Positions 45,470-60,340 of a stretch of 64,000 bases of DNA are shown one piece after another. The notes under the pieces are model-generated. The model was given only the letters and a program-made list of their open reading frames with translations. It had not been told where the DNA came from and made no database searches. The stretch is taken from the NCBI GenBank assembly GCA_026120185.1, contig JANUWF010001052.1:124001-188000 (forward strand), given 5' to 3'. Each line of letters opens with the position of its first letter. Within the stretch, counting starts at the first letter, position 1. Source of the stretch: Voacanga thouarsii (taxonomy: Eukaryota; Streptophyta; Magnoliopsida; Gentianales; Apocynaceae). The translations under genes were made by a program, and so were the position numbers.

Positions 45470-45780
45470 TACTCTTTCCGTTTCAAAATGTTTATTTATA
45501 AAATACTTTGTACATAGATTAATAGCGTTAAAAATAATATTACAATTTAGATAAAATTCATATTCTACCCATATTAAAAACATGATAGCTATTGGTTGGT
45601 AAAAATTATCACGAAGTAAAAAGAAAAAAAAAGTTTTAAAAAATTATGTAATTGATTTAGAATAAATAGAGATAAAATAAGAAGGAACTAATTATTAGTT
45701 TTAAAAATATATATATAAACATATATTTTAAAATAAAATAAAATAATTTATAAATATTTATTTTTAAAACGGAAGGAATA
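45470..45780. mobile_element. Stowaway-like MITE
   Basis: 311 bp including TA at each edge. The left arm is TACTCTTTCCGTTTCAAAATG. The right arm, reverse complemented, is TATTCCTTCCGTTTTAAAAAT. Non-coding. Confidence 0.75.
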
Positions 45781-46810
45781 ACATTTATAGTAATAGTTGG
45801 CGAAACAACCGCCAGTATAAAAGGTTATTTGCACTTCTAGTGTTTGGAAGCTTTTTTACAGTAACATTAAAAGTTTGATTCAATCTGATAGCATTAATTG
45901 TTGACTTTAAAACATTAATATATATATATATTAATAGAATTGTGATAAATTTTTCTCCCGATAATAATTGTAGTCTAAGTTCTTTAAAGTGACATCAATG
46001 ATATTTTTGTGCCTATTTTATCCAAATGCATTCACAATCATTGACTTTGATACCAAATGTTATTTTCAAGACCATTGATTTAACATCTCCCTAATTAATT
46101 ATTTAGCAACCAAGGTCAAAAAATGTCACCTACACTTAAGTTTTAGTATGAAAACTTGACATAAATTATAGAGGTTTTGTACCTGTAAGGCGGTGATTTA
46201 GTAAGTAGTATTCAAGAACCTTCTCTATGGAGTACTTGTATTTCCAGCTTTCGAATTTCTCATAACTGAAAAACTTATTCAATTAACCAGATCAAGCTTA
46301 AAGATTATTAATCCCCCTGTGGATGTAACCATTACATTGATTAATTTGATGTTCGTGCATTGTACAAAGGCACGTAAAATAAAACGTATTAAATAAATAA
46401 TTTTTTAATTATAATTTCACAATCTTTTAAAAGTCTATTAAGTGTTAATTTTTATTTATAATTTCATAATTTTTTAAAAGTCTGTTAAGTATTTATTTCT
46501 TAGATAACCTTCCTATAAATCAATAATCTTTCATATTTTATTTTTAAAAAATATTCATTTAAATTTAACACGCCAGGTGTCAACTAGGACGATACCGCAC
46601 GTCGTAACTCCTATTATATTTATAATATAATAGTGATTTTAAGTCAGAGAGATTTTATAAATCATTCTATGAGTTCAAAGTTTTGGGCAAAGGAGTCCAT
46701 TATCTATGACAAACATTTGTGGGTTCTAGATTTAGGACTGGTAATTTGGTTTTAGTATATATAATGTATCATTGACAATTACTTGATTCACTTATTTTAT
46801 ATATAACGAG

Positions 46811-46843
<33 letters not shown>

Positions 46844-47396
46844 TTTTTGAACCTCTAATGCTTTAACAAATTAAAGGTTTTTTTTTTTTTTTTTTGTAAT
46901 CAAGACATTTTAGAGTTAAAGCGCACTCTGCAGTGAAATACACCATACGCTCTCTAGTGCCAAGAATATTAATCTTTTCCTGATGTCAATATTCAGGATA
47001 CTAATGAATCACAGTCCAAGGTTAAATACGATTTGAGATTGATTGTAGCAAATTTAGCCCTTCAAGGGAAACTCAAAGAAATTAGCTCAACTAAGTATCA
47101 AGAACCAAAAGCTGCACATAAATGTACAAACGGTTAACAAAGAAATGCAGAATGCTTGCCATTTCTGGCAATTCTAGTCTACAATTGCATAAGTAAACTC
47201 TGAAACATGAAATTTCTGTCCTCTGTAATCATGTAGCCTTTCTCAGAGGGAGAGGTGAGAGATGTCGACGGATAGTATTTAACCATGTCTTGCTAAATCA
47301 ATCTGGAAAAAGCTCAAAATTTCCAGAATTCTAGACAAGTGAAAGTAACAGGACCATATGTTCAAGGAGAAGTGCTATAGTTGCTGCCATATATTA
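45781..47396. other. Intergenic spacer
   Basis: AT-rich. Contains a (TC)n(AC)n compound microsatellite at about 46812-46843, two related segments of about 50 bp with TTTTAAAAGTCTRTTAAGT (46425-46496), and a poly-T run near 46880. From about 47000 to 47396 the composition evens out, which probably represents the 3' untranslated end of the carrier gene. No other gene seen. Confidence 0.5.
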
Positions 47397-50300
47397 TTAT
47401 TTCAAGGACACTTGACCTGCACTTCCCAACTTTTTCTGGGAATCCAGATCACCTTCCTCACCTCTGTCCATAGCTTTCTTAGCAAGCTCGTAGCCAGCAA
47501 AATTCATGGCACCAAGAGGGGCGATCCAGAAGAACCTGGGTACAGCTCCTTTGAACAATCCAAGGGGTCCTTCGCGACGAAGGATGGAGAAGGCTACCAT
47601 TGATAATGACAGAGTCCTTCCCTGTGGAGCAGTCATCATTCGAGTCTTAATCACATCAAATGGTGTTGTCAAAACAGCAGTTAGCCCACCAGATAAAGCC
47701 CCAACAGCAATTGTTTCCCAAGGTTCAAGCTCACGGCCAGCAAGCTGCTGCACAACCTACAACCAGAACATGGCAGACTTTTAAGTATTGTACATCTCAA
47801 AATTTTTATGAGGAACTATTTCATATGCGTCTTATTTTATGCAACCGTCAAGAACTCACGAGGTGAAAAGCAAGAAAATATATTGTGAAGTGTGTCATAC
47901 ATACATCTATAAATACTGAACTAGCCATATCTCCTGAGAATTAATAAAATCTGTGCTAAATGAATGCTCAGGAGTCGGCATAAATTTTTTCCCAAACGGC
48001 CAAACCTTCAGACAAGTTATTGCTGTGTAAGACTACTTAGCCAAAAAAATAATAATATAATTAAAAAAGAAATTGCTGCATACGACAACAGGACAAAAAG
48101 AAGACTTAGAGATTCGACAAACAGACAGGTTCCATAGTGAACTTCTTGCTCCCAGAATGCTTTTTTCCCTTCACAAAGTTATCGAGCAATATGTGCAAAG
48201 CTTAAGAGTTTAACACAACAAGTTCAACAACAGACTCCCTTCTGGAAAGCAAGTCAGAATTATAAATCATGTGAAAAAAAACATTAAAGATACATGGCAA
48301 CAGCACCTCTTTCAGCAGCAGCCCTGTCTTGGCTCCAGTCCCCACCAAGGTAAAATATAGAAAACAAGATTGGTTGAGTTGAAGTAATGGTAATCGGAAT
48401 GTTTAAACCTGGGGTGCCTACAATTTCATATAGAAACCCAGTGCATGCATATCCTGTAAGTTTCTGATAGCCCAAGACATGATGATTCTGCTGCCTAACT
48501 TGACCTCAGAGGCAAATATGATACTCCAGTCCTGCCAACCCCACCCATTCCCCCCAAAGGAGGAAAATAAGGAAAAGGAACATGTAGTTAGGTAATCCAC
48601 TTGAGCTCTCATCCCAGGGCACCAAAAAAAAAAAAAAAAAATCTATAAAGACAAAACTATTGTCAAGTAAACTACCACTACCTCTACAATCTTCCCAGAA
48701 GGACAAGCCTGGTAGGAAAAATAAAAATTTCAACTATATAAGAATATTACTGAATTGTTTGCTTATGCTGCTATAAAAAAAAAAATTAAGGGGAAAAAAA
48801 ACTTTCTTTTAAAAAAGTTTATATAGTTTTTCATTTTTAAAACCATTGATAAGCAAAAGCAAATTTGAAAAGATAAGGTTGTTTTCTAAAACTGCGTATT
48901 CAGCATTTTCAAAGCCAAAAACAGAAGTGAGAAAGTAATCCAAGAACAGTTCAAAATAGCTTCTGGCTGAATGATTATAATTATAATTATAATTATTTTT
49001 ACTATTTTTAATATTTTTTTTTAATGGAGACTGGAAACAGATTGTTTTAAGCAACTAAGAAGAGTCCCTTAACCAAGTTTCCTCAAAATTTTGCCTTATT
49101 AGAAAAAGAAATACTCAAGCTCCTTCAGAATCCTTCTGAGAATTCATTCCTCGTACAAATTTCACTCTGATTCACCAGATAGAAATGGGAAAATGGAAGA
49201 CATCCTTTAACAAGAAATGTTAACAAGTGGCTAAAACAGTTCCAGATCCCATGCAGGTGAAAGTTCCTCAATGATACCATCTTTTAATGTGTTCATTAAT
49301 AGGATTGTGTTGACGTGGTCAGAAATTGTTCACTGAATGATTGAAATGATCCCAACTATTGCAGCAACCAAACAAAATTGCCATCTTCTTTTCTTATTAA
49401 AAGAAAAATGAAAAAGAAAAACAGAATCTTATACAGTCTATAAGATAAAACACATATTCTGGAGTCATCAAGTAAATTGTTATGAAACGGTCTAAATGAC
49501 TCTCACCCTCCAAACACTACCACATTTCATATCAATAAGAAAAAGCATGACCAAACAGCCTCATCCAATCTTATTCATCACAGACATGTATCTTTTATAA
49601 CAAGACAAAGTTTAACCGACTGATTAAAAGTAAGAACGGTTACGACTGTCATAGAGTGATAGTGAAGATTAGCATGTAACAAAGGAAAAAAGACTTTGAG
49701 GTTACCATGTATCTATGAAAGAAAGACTTTATTTGCAGGAGTACAAACTCTTACCTTTTTTGATTCAGCATACAGGCCCATCCCTGCAACATAGAAGGGT
49801 ACCTCCCTAAAGAGAGTAGCACCAGTGCCACGGAAAAAGCCCTTAAGACCATCTTGATGCCAAGTGCCAATGATTGCTTCCCCAACATTATCGAATAGTC
49901 CAGCCTGCAATCTTTGCTTCAAAACCTCACATGGTATCCTCACTGCTGTTCCAAGGAAAGTGCTACAAAGAGATGCAACAGATTGAACCTAACAGCAAGG
50001 CAACAGAACTCAAACTTGTCAATTTCTAAACAAAATCAGGTCCTTATATCTAAACAAGATGTGAAGTGTGTTTGGCCAGTTACTACAATGTGTATTAGCC
50101 CAGACAAGAAGCATCAGGCAGGTATCAAGAATACCCCCCGCCCCCCAGGGAGCGGGGAATTTCATTTTGGTAAGGCTTAAAGCAACCTTAAACTAAGACA
50201 GCTGTTCCAATCTACTGATTGCAGTTGATTAGAAGCATGGCCATATGATAGAGGACATGATAATGCTCATCAGACACAATAACTTGCTAGTTCAGGAAGA

Positions 50301-53300
50301 TCATAGAAGGTCAGTAAATATAGCAACTAACATAACAAGAGAAAAATCTTCAAATGGGGTAGATTCCAATAACGACAAAAATTGTAATCTTAATCTAGTG
50401 TTCAAATATTTCCTCCAATATATGCAAACACAGACCAAGGAGAGAACTGAAAATTTGAAATGGAGAAAAAAAAAATGAATCATAGATGTTAAAAATAACA
50501 TGGAGCAGATAGGACAAAATAGAAGAATCAAAGTGTCTGGAGCAACATGTGATTGAAACACGAATCTCGATGCTAATGTCCTATTACAGGATAGAAGAAC
50601 CACATGCAGAAATTATTCTCATTAGAGAACAGATGTATTTTGTATGAATGAGGCTAATGGAGAATTAATAATGTAACAGAATACAGTTAACATCCACTAT
50701 AGACATACCTGTATTTCTGGAAGTGTTGGAGCAACATTTATCAGTACAAGTTTGCTAGCTTCAAAGATTCCAGTCCGCAAACCATGACTGCAGTTCCAAG
50801 TAAACTAGTTGGGAAAAAAAAACACACACACACACACACACACATATGATACCACAAATTTGGGTTGTTTGGGTGGTGATGTTTGGGGGGGCGGGCAACA
50901 AAATTGGAGAAATTTTAACCTTGAAAATTGTCCAAGAATTGCCGGAATTGAACCTCGGTATAATCCACGAGCTCCAAATTCTGGAAGCTTAGCCAAGATT
51001 TCAGGAAAGCTAAGTGTTGATGCTTGTACTCTAGTCTGCACGAAGTCAAATAGAGGTAAGATTACCTAAGCCTTAATACACTTTGAAACCAGTTTCCAAT
51101 TAGCAAGACTGTAACAAGAACTTTTGCCTTTCAATGATTGCTAACCTTGAGAGTAAAATGGTAAAAAAAAAAACTAAGTATAGTCATCAACACACACTAG
51201 AGACAAAAGTATATAAACTTAAATATATCAATTTAATCTCTAAAGAAAAAATATTACATCATCAGAAAAATGGAAGGGTGTGCTTTTGAAAATGATAAGA
51301 GAGAAGATTTATAATATATGAAGTCAGTGAAAAAAAAATATTCTTCAGATTCTTCAATGGCATGCTGTAGAATGATGCGTCAAACGCATATGCTCTGATT
51401 GTGAACTAATTGAATGACAACCATAGCAACTATAACCAATTATAAGTTCTATCTTAATTGTGTTTCTATTTAGATTACACTTGGGCCAGTATATATTTCA
51501 TCAGAAAGCCAGAACGTCTCATGTCACAAATCATTATTCTAAATTATTCTACATTGCCAATTGGATAGGGGAGGGGGAGGGAAAAAAAGGGGGAAAATAG
51601 CATAAATGCCCTGAAAATAGCAAATGGAATGTAAAGAAACTCTTAAAGAGGATATTGGTTTCACACTTTTGCTTAGGTTTGGTTGTTAAGGGTTGGTATA
51701 GAAGTGCATGTATTTAGCCGCCAAATTGTTTGTTATTACACCACTAGAGAGGTGCTTTGTTGGGCTAAGTTTAGGACCTCTAGTCCTACTATACAAGAGA
51801 TTATCGTATCATCCAGATGTTTAACCAATGATTGTTCCTATCTTATGTATCTATCTTCAGTGATTTCTCAATTTTCACCTCCAAGTGATACCAACTATGA
51901 TTTACGAGTGATTCCCAACACACTACATTCATTTCCTTCTCTTTTATATTCTTTGAGCAACTGAAATTGTCTTATGTGTATCCTAACTCGGTCATGAAAC
52001 CAGCAATCCCTAGTGGCAAACAGTTCTCCTTTTCATGTAAATCTAGTACAGCATGCAAACAATCTCTATATCATTTTTATTGCATCAACCAGTTCTTAAA
52101 TTATTTATCCACATCTTTTAGTCTTAAACACAAAGCATCAAACATCAATATATAACTCATTCTCTACCAGAAACTGTCTGCACCTTTAAGTCAAAACATC
52201 CTAGCAAAGTCATGCTTAATAAATCATAATAAATCAGAAGTGGTCTGCAACAGTGCTTAACAATGCATGTACTACCTGGTAACAATCTAATTTAATCCCT
52301 TCCCTTTAAAAGAAAAACATATAACCCTTTGCTAGTTAAAGAACTTGATTCAGTCTTGAGATCATCCTTAAAACTACTCGGTACAGTGAGTTCAAGAAAA
52401 TTGTAAAACACAACCCTATGCAACTGTTATGCATGATATCCCACGTAAAATGAGCTCATCTGGACAGTGCTCTCTCTCTGAGGCAAAGCTTGTAACAATC
52501 AGCAAGTGATATACTAAAGAAGATAATTAAAGTCTTTGTTTAAAAGATGTGTTCAAATTATGCCAATTCCTGTGTAATACTACAGCAGAGAGAGATATAA
52601 TGCCTAAAATACTGTGATAACTACAATTGAACGTTTATCGGAGTGGCAAATCTCAAATCAAATCAAGTACTAGAATAAGACAGCACTGAGAGATTTTGAT
52701 AATCACATCCTGAACCCAATCTAAAAAAAAAAAAAAAAAGAGAAGAATCATGCAAGCTATTGTTGCCAAAATCAAATCACGCAAACCATTTTACCTACAA
52801 AAAAGGTTAAACATGGGGATGTCCTAACATGGCAAACACACCATTTCACAGCCAAGATGAAATGTCCTAACATGGGGATGCCAACAGCTCAGGTTTGAAA
52901 CGAAGTCAAAAGATTAACATAATGGAAAACATTTCTGCAGCTAAGACAAACCTTAATTGTGTCAACAGGGTGCATTAAAGATGTGGACAATGCACATGAC
53001 AAGCCCCCCGCTAATGCTGACTTCAAAACACTTCCAGCAGGAATTTCCACAGGCGGTGGAACAGCAACTACAGTAGCAGCTTCAAACCAAATACTCCTGC
53101 ACATTTTACGTAAATTAAAAAAATTGTAAACAGCAAGTTGTAGAATTAGACATGCACAGAATTCATGTCTTATCCAGAAACCAGGGGCTTACAATATACG
53201 AAAGTAACAGACAGAAAGAACATGTAAATTGATGCAAAAGTTATATGAATTCCAATATAATGAGGCAAAGTTTACCCTTCCTCATTCATAATTATGCTTC

Positions 53301-56146
53301 AAATGATTTGAAACCTTCCTTGCTTATTTTGTAGAAAGACAATAGCCAGGTAATGAAAATCACATAATCATCCCCTGGTTGCTTATAAGAAAAACTTGAG
53401 GTTAATTAGAAACCGTCCTTGCTTATTTTTTCAGAGCACAAATAGCCAACAAGTAAAAATCACATAACCATCCCCTGGTTGCTTGTAAAAAATACTTGAG
53501 GCGTATCATTTTAAAGGAGGTAAGTTGTATATAGTTACTTTAAAGCTAGGTTGCTAAATTGAGCTCCACAATGTCAAAGAGATATATTTCCATAAGTGCA
53601 CCCTTTTCAGAATCACAGAGCAGACAGATCAATCAATAGAACATACAAATCAAAAGCAGTAACAAGGAGATTTCTACTTCTTCCAGAGAAAAAAAAAATT
53701 ATGATGCTCCCCTCCTCCTCCACAATTTGGAGGATCAATTTTTTGGGCTTAGAAACAATAATTATCTTTCCAAAAGGAGATAGTTGGGAATGCACCATGA
53801 GTTCGGGAGCAAACAATTGGTTAGTCACCATTCACTGTCTCCATGGCATTCCTCAATCGAAACATAGAATAAAGAGAATTGAAACGGTGACATCCAAAGT
53901 GTTTTCAATAGGTAACATTTGAAATTCGAAATCTTTTCACCTTGCATCTTCTTGTAGCCGATCTGATGGAAGCATAAGCATAAAGTTTCGGAAATGTCCA
54001 TAAGAAATAGATTCTTCTGTGTCAGCATTCAGAAAACGCATCATGGCAATAGCATTGTCTTCATTTGCGGGAAGTCCTGCATTCCTCAATGATGCCAAAA
54101 TTTCACTTTTCTGTAGTGTCCCAGATTTGCTTAAGCAAAGACTAGTATAGGCCCGAAGAATGGTTGGTTCCTTCTGTTCCATGAAGGACAGGAACTGCTT
54201 CCAGCCAAATGATTTTGAGAACAGATGACTCCTAGTTCGACGCATGAATTCACGTGCATATCTCCGTGGCAGCTTTCTTTTTCTCATAGCAATCTCGAGA
54301 TCTTCCAAATTGACCTGGCCATCTCCGTCTCTATCTAACTCCTCAAAAAACCTCCTTCCTGCAGGAATGTATCCACAAAAATAATATATTACAACTGACA
54401 AGAAAAATGATATTCCGGGGAACTTAGCATTGCAGCATATACTTTTACAATGATAAATCCAGTAATAATGCTGCAGACTGAAGCCTATTTTTTCCTCTAT
54501 TGATTTTAACCAAAAGGCATATGTTGAGTTCGTTCCATATTCCCCACTCCTTTTCTATAAATTTAGCCTCTTTCCAGGCAGTAAGCAACTTGGTAACAGC
54601 ACATCGACTTTAAGCCCTGTTAGTAATGGGTTAACTGACCCCATAAAGGCACAACCATAAAGATAATTCAATGATGGAATTGTTTAGACAATAGTGACTA
54701 AAATCCATAACCAGAAGCTGAACTGAGTTCTATGTGACCTCCACATATAAAAACTTACCAGGAACCTGAAACCTTTGCTGCGTCTCACAGGGGACCATGT
54801 TCACATAACATACAATAGAAGATATCATGATGCATATTTGAAAGGTTATATATCTGCTAATACAGTCATAACCCAGTGCTTTCAAACAGAAACATAAATG
54901 AATAGACAATTTCAAGCTATAAAATAGGTATACCTTCTGCTTCTGTATATCTGAAAAAGTCCTGGACTGAGAACAACTTCTTCTTGTCAGGATGGTCCTT
55001 TGAAGGTCGTCCTAATTGAGGTAAAAGCTCAATCAGTTCTGTCAATGATACAGTAGACAAAGTAGATTTCAGCCGCTCAACATTAGACAAGGGAATGCTA
55101 AGTAACCCATTTGCTAACTTTTGTGCAGAAATACCACCACTCTCTTCCTGAGTTCCAGCGTTATTATCTCCAACATCCCCCTCTTCCTTGTCAGAAGAAG
55201 TAACTCCAACAATACTTGCTGGCACACCTCCTACTCGAGCAAATTTCAGGTTTCCCAAAAATACATTCATATCAGCTCTTTTACCCTCCAAAACACTTGC
55301 AAGTGCCCTGAAATGATCAAACTGATTGGCAGGAACTGGATCACACTCTGAATCCACAGCCTTGTGTTCACTTTCAGGCGCACATGCATCAAACTTTTGG
55401 AGATTTTGCAGGACTTGATCAAAGAGAAAACCAATAAAAGACTCCAATGACAAATTCATTTCTTCCTTTTTATACAACCCTTCATTGCATGAACCCATAG
55501 CAACTCTTCCCTTATACCCCTTCTTATCTCCAGACGAAACATGCATTTTTGTACATGAGTCACCAAAACCACTAGTCTCATCAAAGACCTTCTGAGTCTG
55601 CCTTTTCCCCAATTTAAAGGGGGTTGAGATAGATTGAACAAAACCATTAACTATCAACGACCATGCCACTACAAACTGCAAGCAATTCACACAAGCTCCT
55701 TCCTCTTTCCCACCATCTCCAGTAACCCCATCTCCATACCTCTCTTTCAACCCTTTCCTCCCCACATTCTCGCCCTTATTATTAGTGTTTCCGTTAGCCC
55801 TGGATTTCTCTGAAAACATTCCCACAAACATCTTAGTTGGTAATTTTAAGAACAATCCTTTCTTCTTCTCATCACTAATTACACATTGTCCACCACCCCC
55901 ACCTCCACTACCACTATAATTCTTCTTCTTGACATTCAACTCCGTCACGGCTTCTTGATTATTCAAATTACAATCATTACCATGGTTATTTGCACCACCA
56001 TTTTTCAACTTTATATTAGGCCAACAATGCTCAAAATCCTTGGCGGCCTTTCTTATACTAGATTCTAATGGCGAAAAAGCACTTTTGACTACTTGAATTG
56101 AATTCAAAAACGAATCCACCGGATCATTCCCACTCGCCACCATCAC
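47397..56146 (-). CDS. EF-hand mitochondrial carrier family protein (SAM-transporter-like)
   Basis: Seven exons (minus strand): 54934-56146, 53941-54358, 52952-53096, 50920-51035, 50709-50787, 49755-49988 and 47397-47756. All have GT-AG borders and matching phases, giving 854 residues. Residues 1-404 are a plant-specific N-terminal region. Near 410 is a canonical EF-hand loop (DRDGDGQVNLED) with a degenerate EF-like region after it. From about 565 three Solcar repeats follow, each with the carrier signature: HPVDTIK, IPCEVLK and TPFDVIK. Repeat ends include GLYRGS, GFFRGT and GLFKGA. The layout and length fit the plant SAM-transporter-like carrier (Arabidopsis At2g35800 type), an organelle inner-membrane protein possibly gated by calcium. 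The substrate is not proven from sequence. Introns contain poly-A/T and (CA)n runs but no transposon genes. It appears intact. Confidence 0.93.
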
Positions 56147-56423
56147 TCAATCGCTTCACTCTAGCTCTCCTCCACTATACAATATACACCCTCAAAATCT
56201 CAAAAATCCAATCTTGAGTTCTTAACAGAAAACCCAGCAACTCAAGAAGCCAAAAATCACAACAACAGTTGATAATTGACAATGAAAAAGAGAAACAAAA
56301 TAAGGAAAAGAAGAAACCACCAATTGCAAGGACAGGAAAAAGCTTCGTCACCGTGTTCAGTGCAGTGGTCTGAGTGGATGAAGAGAGCTTGTGAATACAC
56401 AGAGTACTGGTTGAAATAGGAGC

Positions 56424-56435
56424 TGTATATATATG
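56424..56435 (-). promoter_or_regulatory. Possible TATA box of the carrier gene
   Basis: The minus strand reads CATATATATACAGC about 280 bp upstream of the start codon at 56146. A transcription start about 30 bp downstream would give a leader of roughly 250 nt. The region 56147-56420 has no competing gene. Confidence 0.45.
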
Positions 56436-59400
56436 GGTTTGTCTTTATACATACAGTAAATTCAGCTCTGCGTGCATAATTCTTGGTACGGATATGTGAG
56501 GTGAAAATCGAAATGGACAAAGAGAGATTTGAAGGCAAATTTGTAGTCTTTCTGGGATTTATTTCTGTTTTTCGTCTAACCTGATAAATGAAACTCTTTG
56601 TAGAATTTAGTGGTTGCTAAAATTTGGATTTGGGTTTTTTTGTGGTGTTTTCCTTTTCTTTTTGCAAATTGTTCTTGAAGACAAATCTAAGGCCTATGGA
56701 CTATGGCAGAGATGATGACGAGTGACTTAACAAACTGCAGAAAGGCAAAGAGGCTTTACTTTGCTTTTCCATTTATCTTTTTTTTGGTGGTGGGGGGCAT
56801 TATAATATTATGAACAAGAAAAAGTGTATATATTCTCTATTTCTTAAATATGGTAAAGAGATACAGAGTGTGACACCAGTCATCATGTTCCCTCCGGTGT
56901 GTCAAATGACAAAATTACCTCTTTATCACAAGATTTCACTATATCATTGAGGGTATATATGTCATTTTACAGCTGCTTACCACAGCATAAAATTGATTAA
57001 ACATTAGGAAATTGAATATATATATATATATATATATTTCTTTTGAAGGGAGTATTTTCCTTTTGAAAAAAAAAAGATATTACTGTTCTTAGTTTTGAAA
57101 GTTTTGGATAATGCGGAATGAATATGGATAAACGGCTGAGTCAGAGTCCTGCTAGGAAATGTGACATTTGGTATCCAATTTGTACTAATTTAGACACATA
57201 TCAAACTCAAGAGTGGTCACAGCATTCAATCCTAAATCCAATATTCATCCACTCTGTTTTCATATTTGGTTATTTTATCTTAAATTATAATGTCATAGAG
57301 TTTATTAAAATTAAGATAATAATTTAATTAACAAATATTATATTAATTATATAATGTAATCCATAATTTTTGACATCTTAATTTAATTTTTTAAAAAATA
57401 CATTTACTTCCTTGGTCAACTTCTCATATTAATTATGTATTTTTGTTTGAGATATTCTAGTGATATAAAAATTTACCTCCTTCGAAAGTTCATCATTGCA
57501 TCTTGGATATTTCAAAGATTTTCGTCAACCAACTTGTGTATTTAAAGAGTCACTGCATATTTTATTTATCTCGAAATTATTTTAAAATTACAATAAAAAT
57601 AGTTTCCCAAATATGTCATTTAATAAAAAAAATTACTAGAGTTTTTCAGAGAGAGTATTTTCAAAACTACACAAGCCAATGACCTAAAATCTCAGCTAAG
57701 CAAAAATCATTGGGGTAAGTTGAAAATATGTGATTATAAGCTTGAAGAAGTTGACTTTGTAGTTTTTGTTTCCAGCCATGTAAGAAACACATAATAGCAA
57801 CCTTGACTTTAAATATGCTACATTTTCATCCCCTAACCTTAAGGACATATACTTCATAGAGGACTAATACTTGGACTTTTCAGTTGTGAAAGGACACCAT
57901 TTCATTTATAATTGATTCTCTACTTCACTTGACAGCATCATTTGTGAAATTCATATATTACCATGGTAATATTTTCTTTGTTAAGGAAAATGGATATTCA
58001 AAATGCGACTACTTAACATAAAAATACTAATATTTAAATGTAGGGTAAAATATGTTAACTAGTCTTGAATTTTCATAAATTTTTATTTTTACTCTCGAAC
58101 TTTAAAATATATGATTTGAGTCCTCAAACTTTTAAAACATCTAAAAAAATAGCCTTTTCAACAATAAAAATTCAAATATAATATAAAATCACCAAATTTT
58201 ATCTCTCATTCTCTTAAATTTATATGGAAGAAACATGTAGCTTGTTGAAACTTGAAAAGTACAACTTGTATACACAATTGTTGCACTTGTAGAAAAGTAT
58301 TAAGGTATGATTTAAATATTACAATCTCATAAAATTTGATTGATCGATGTCAATAATTTAGTAATCTCGTATTGAATTTATAGTATAAAATATTACAGCT
58401 AAAATTTTATATATCTCTTATAGAAAAATAAAATTATTATTATTATTATTAAAGAACTAATAACTCGACTATAAAAAATTTTACTCTCGCACTATATCTG
58501 GTTGAGGTCAAAATAGGGAGAAAGGGAGGAGGAAATGTAAAATTTCAATGTAAATATATGATTTACCTTGTTTGATTAGAAAGAAAAGTAGAAAATAAAG
58601 TAAATATAAAGAGAAACTCTTTTCCTCCGTATAAGATTTTTAATCTATTTAAAATAGGTCGAATTGAAAAGTTAATTAAATAAGGTAAAATGTAAATTCA
58701 CCCATCTTCTATCTCAACTCAATAAGATAGAAATAAAGTATCTTTTTTTTTTCTTTTTTTAATTTTTTGTGAATTATATATAGTGTTTGTTAAGAATATT
58801 AAATGCCTAAAGTTGTAACTTTCCAGATTAGCAGAAAGAAACAAAAATAAATAAATAAATAAATAAATAAATAAAGTTGAGTATGATGTGTGATGAAAAC
58901 GTGTATGGAGAAATAGTTTAACATAGTTGACGTGAGTTCTCAACTTCCTACGTGTGCATGTGCATCTGTTTGAGCCCTCTTATGTTGGCCTCATTTTATG
59001 GGATTTGCTTTCTTCTTTCTTATTCTTTTTGGTATGTTTTCTCAAATGGGTTTTTGGCTTTTTCTCAATTCTCGAGATGTTAAGTTAGGAACACTTATCC
59101 GTAATCTACAAGTACATTCTGAATTCCTGTTTCTTCTTTAAAATATTTTTAATTTTTTTTAAATTACAATATTATCATATAATTTAACTTCTCAAATTTA
59201 AGTTTTTGATTCCATTTGTAGAGTGCAATAAATAACTTATTTTTAACATCAACAAGGAAGCCAAACGTTTAGGAGGTACTAGTTTAATATACCATGGGTT
59301 GTATGGATTGTTAACTTATTAAGATTCAATACATTAATATTAAATATATGTATATTTTATTAGTTAATTATTTAATTAATTAAGATTTTAAATGAATTCA

Positions 59401-60340
59401 AATAATATTTATTTTAAAGAATCTTATTATTTAATATATTAATATTAAATATATATATATATATCTTATTATTTACTTTAATTAATTACTTAATTAATTC
59501 AAATAATAAATGAATTCAAATAATATTTATTTTTAAAAAAACCATTTATCTGAATTCAACGTTGTCGCATGTCACTACAAGACTCAACCATGTGTCACAG
59601 CAGGAGCTTCCTCAATGACACACACAACACACACATATAGATTAATGCCCGTGCGTTGTACAAAAATATAGCTTGTGTTAAATTATTTTGGTGAAATATA
59701 TTTGCGTGAAAATAGATATTTTAATTTTCTGTTTAATTAAAAATTCAAATGTCATAATCTTGACTCATATTGCTTTGTTGGCTAGATTATTATGGTAGTT
59801 TTTTAATTTGTAATATGTATGTAATAGGAATATTATAAGTGTTCAGTAATGTAGATTTATAGGTTAAATTTAAATGGGTCATGAAAGAAAGTATTTGAAA
59901 TATTTTATAGAGTTCTTTTAATAGATGCATGTTTATCTCAATATTATTTTGTTTTTAATATAGGATGCATTTTTCTGTATTTCTCTGAATGATGGTAAGT
60001 ATTATTTTTTTTTCATAATAATGTGCATTTGTTTTTTTGAGAAGGTGAATGAATAAATGTATTTGCCTAGTTATTAGAATTGTTTCTACATTCTTTTAAT
60101 TGTATTTAATGTCAAGTGTATTAAGTTTTCTATGTTTTTGTATATTAACATGGCTTAGTATTTTGTTATATTTGCATTATTTCTTTGTATATTGGTGTAT
60201 TTGTGCTAGGGAGTTGATTATTAGAGATGAATTTGTACATTTTGAGTTTGATAAAGTATTAGCTTGTAGGGAAGCCATAGTTCTATCCTTTTCTTTCTGA
60301 GACGATTGTTCTTAATTCTGTTGATCTGTAGAGTGATATA
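56436..60340. other. Long AT-rich intergenic region
   Basis: No recognised gene. Contains (TA)n at about 57016-57037, an (AAAT)n run at about 58845-58875, and AT-rich runs near 59360-59530. A short CCCGTGCGTTGTACAAAAA word at 59649 resembles text seen in plant Helitron ends but is not diagnostic. Confidence 0.5.

Noticed and set aside
47506..47784. Plus-strand frame antisense to the last carrier exon
   Set aside because: The minus strand has the Solcar motifs and a proper splice acceptor; this is a shadow.
53596..53922. 108-codon plus-strand frame
   Set aside because: Lies in an intron of the carrier gene, no domain, Lys/Ile-rich from AT bias.
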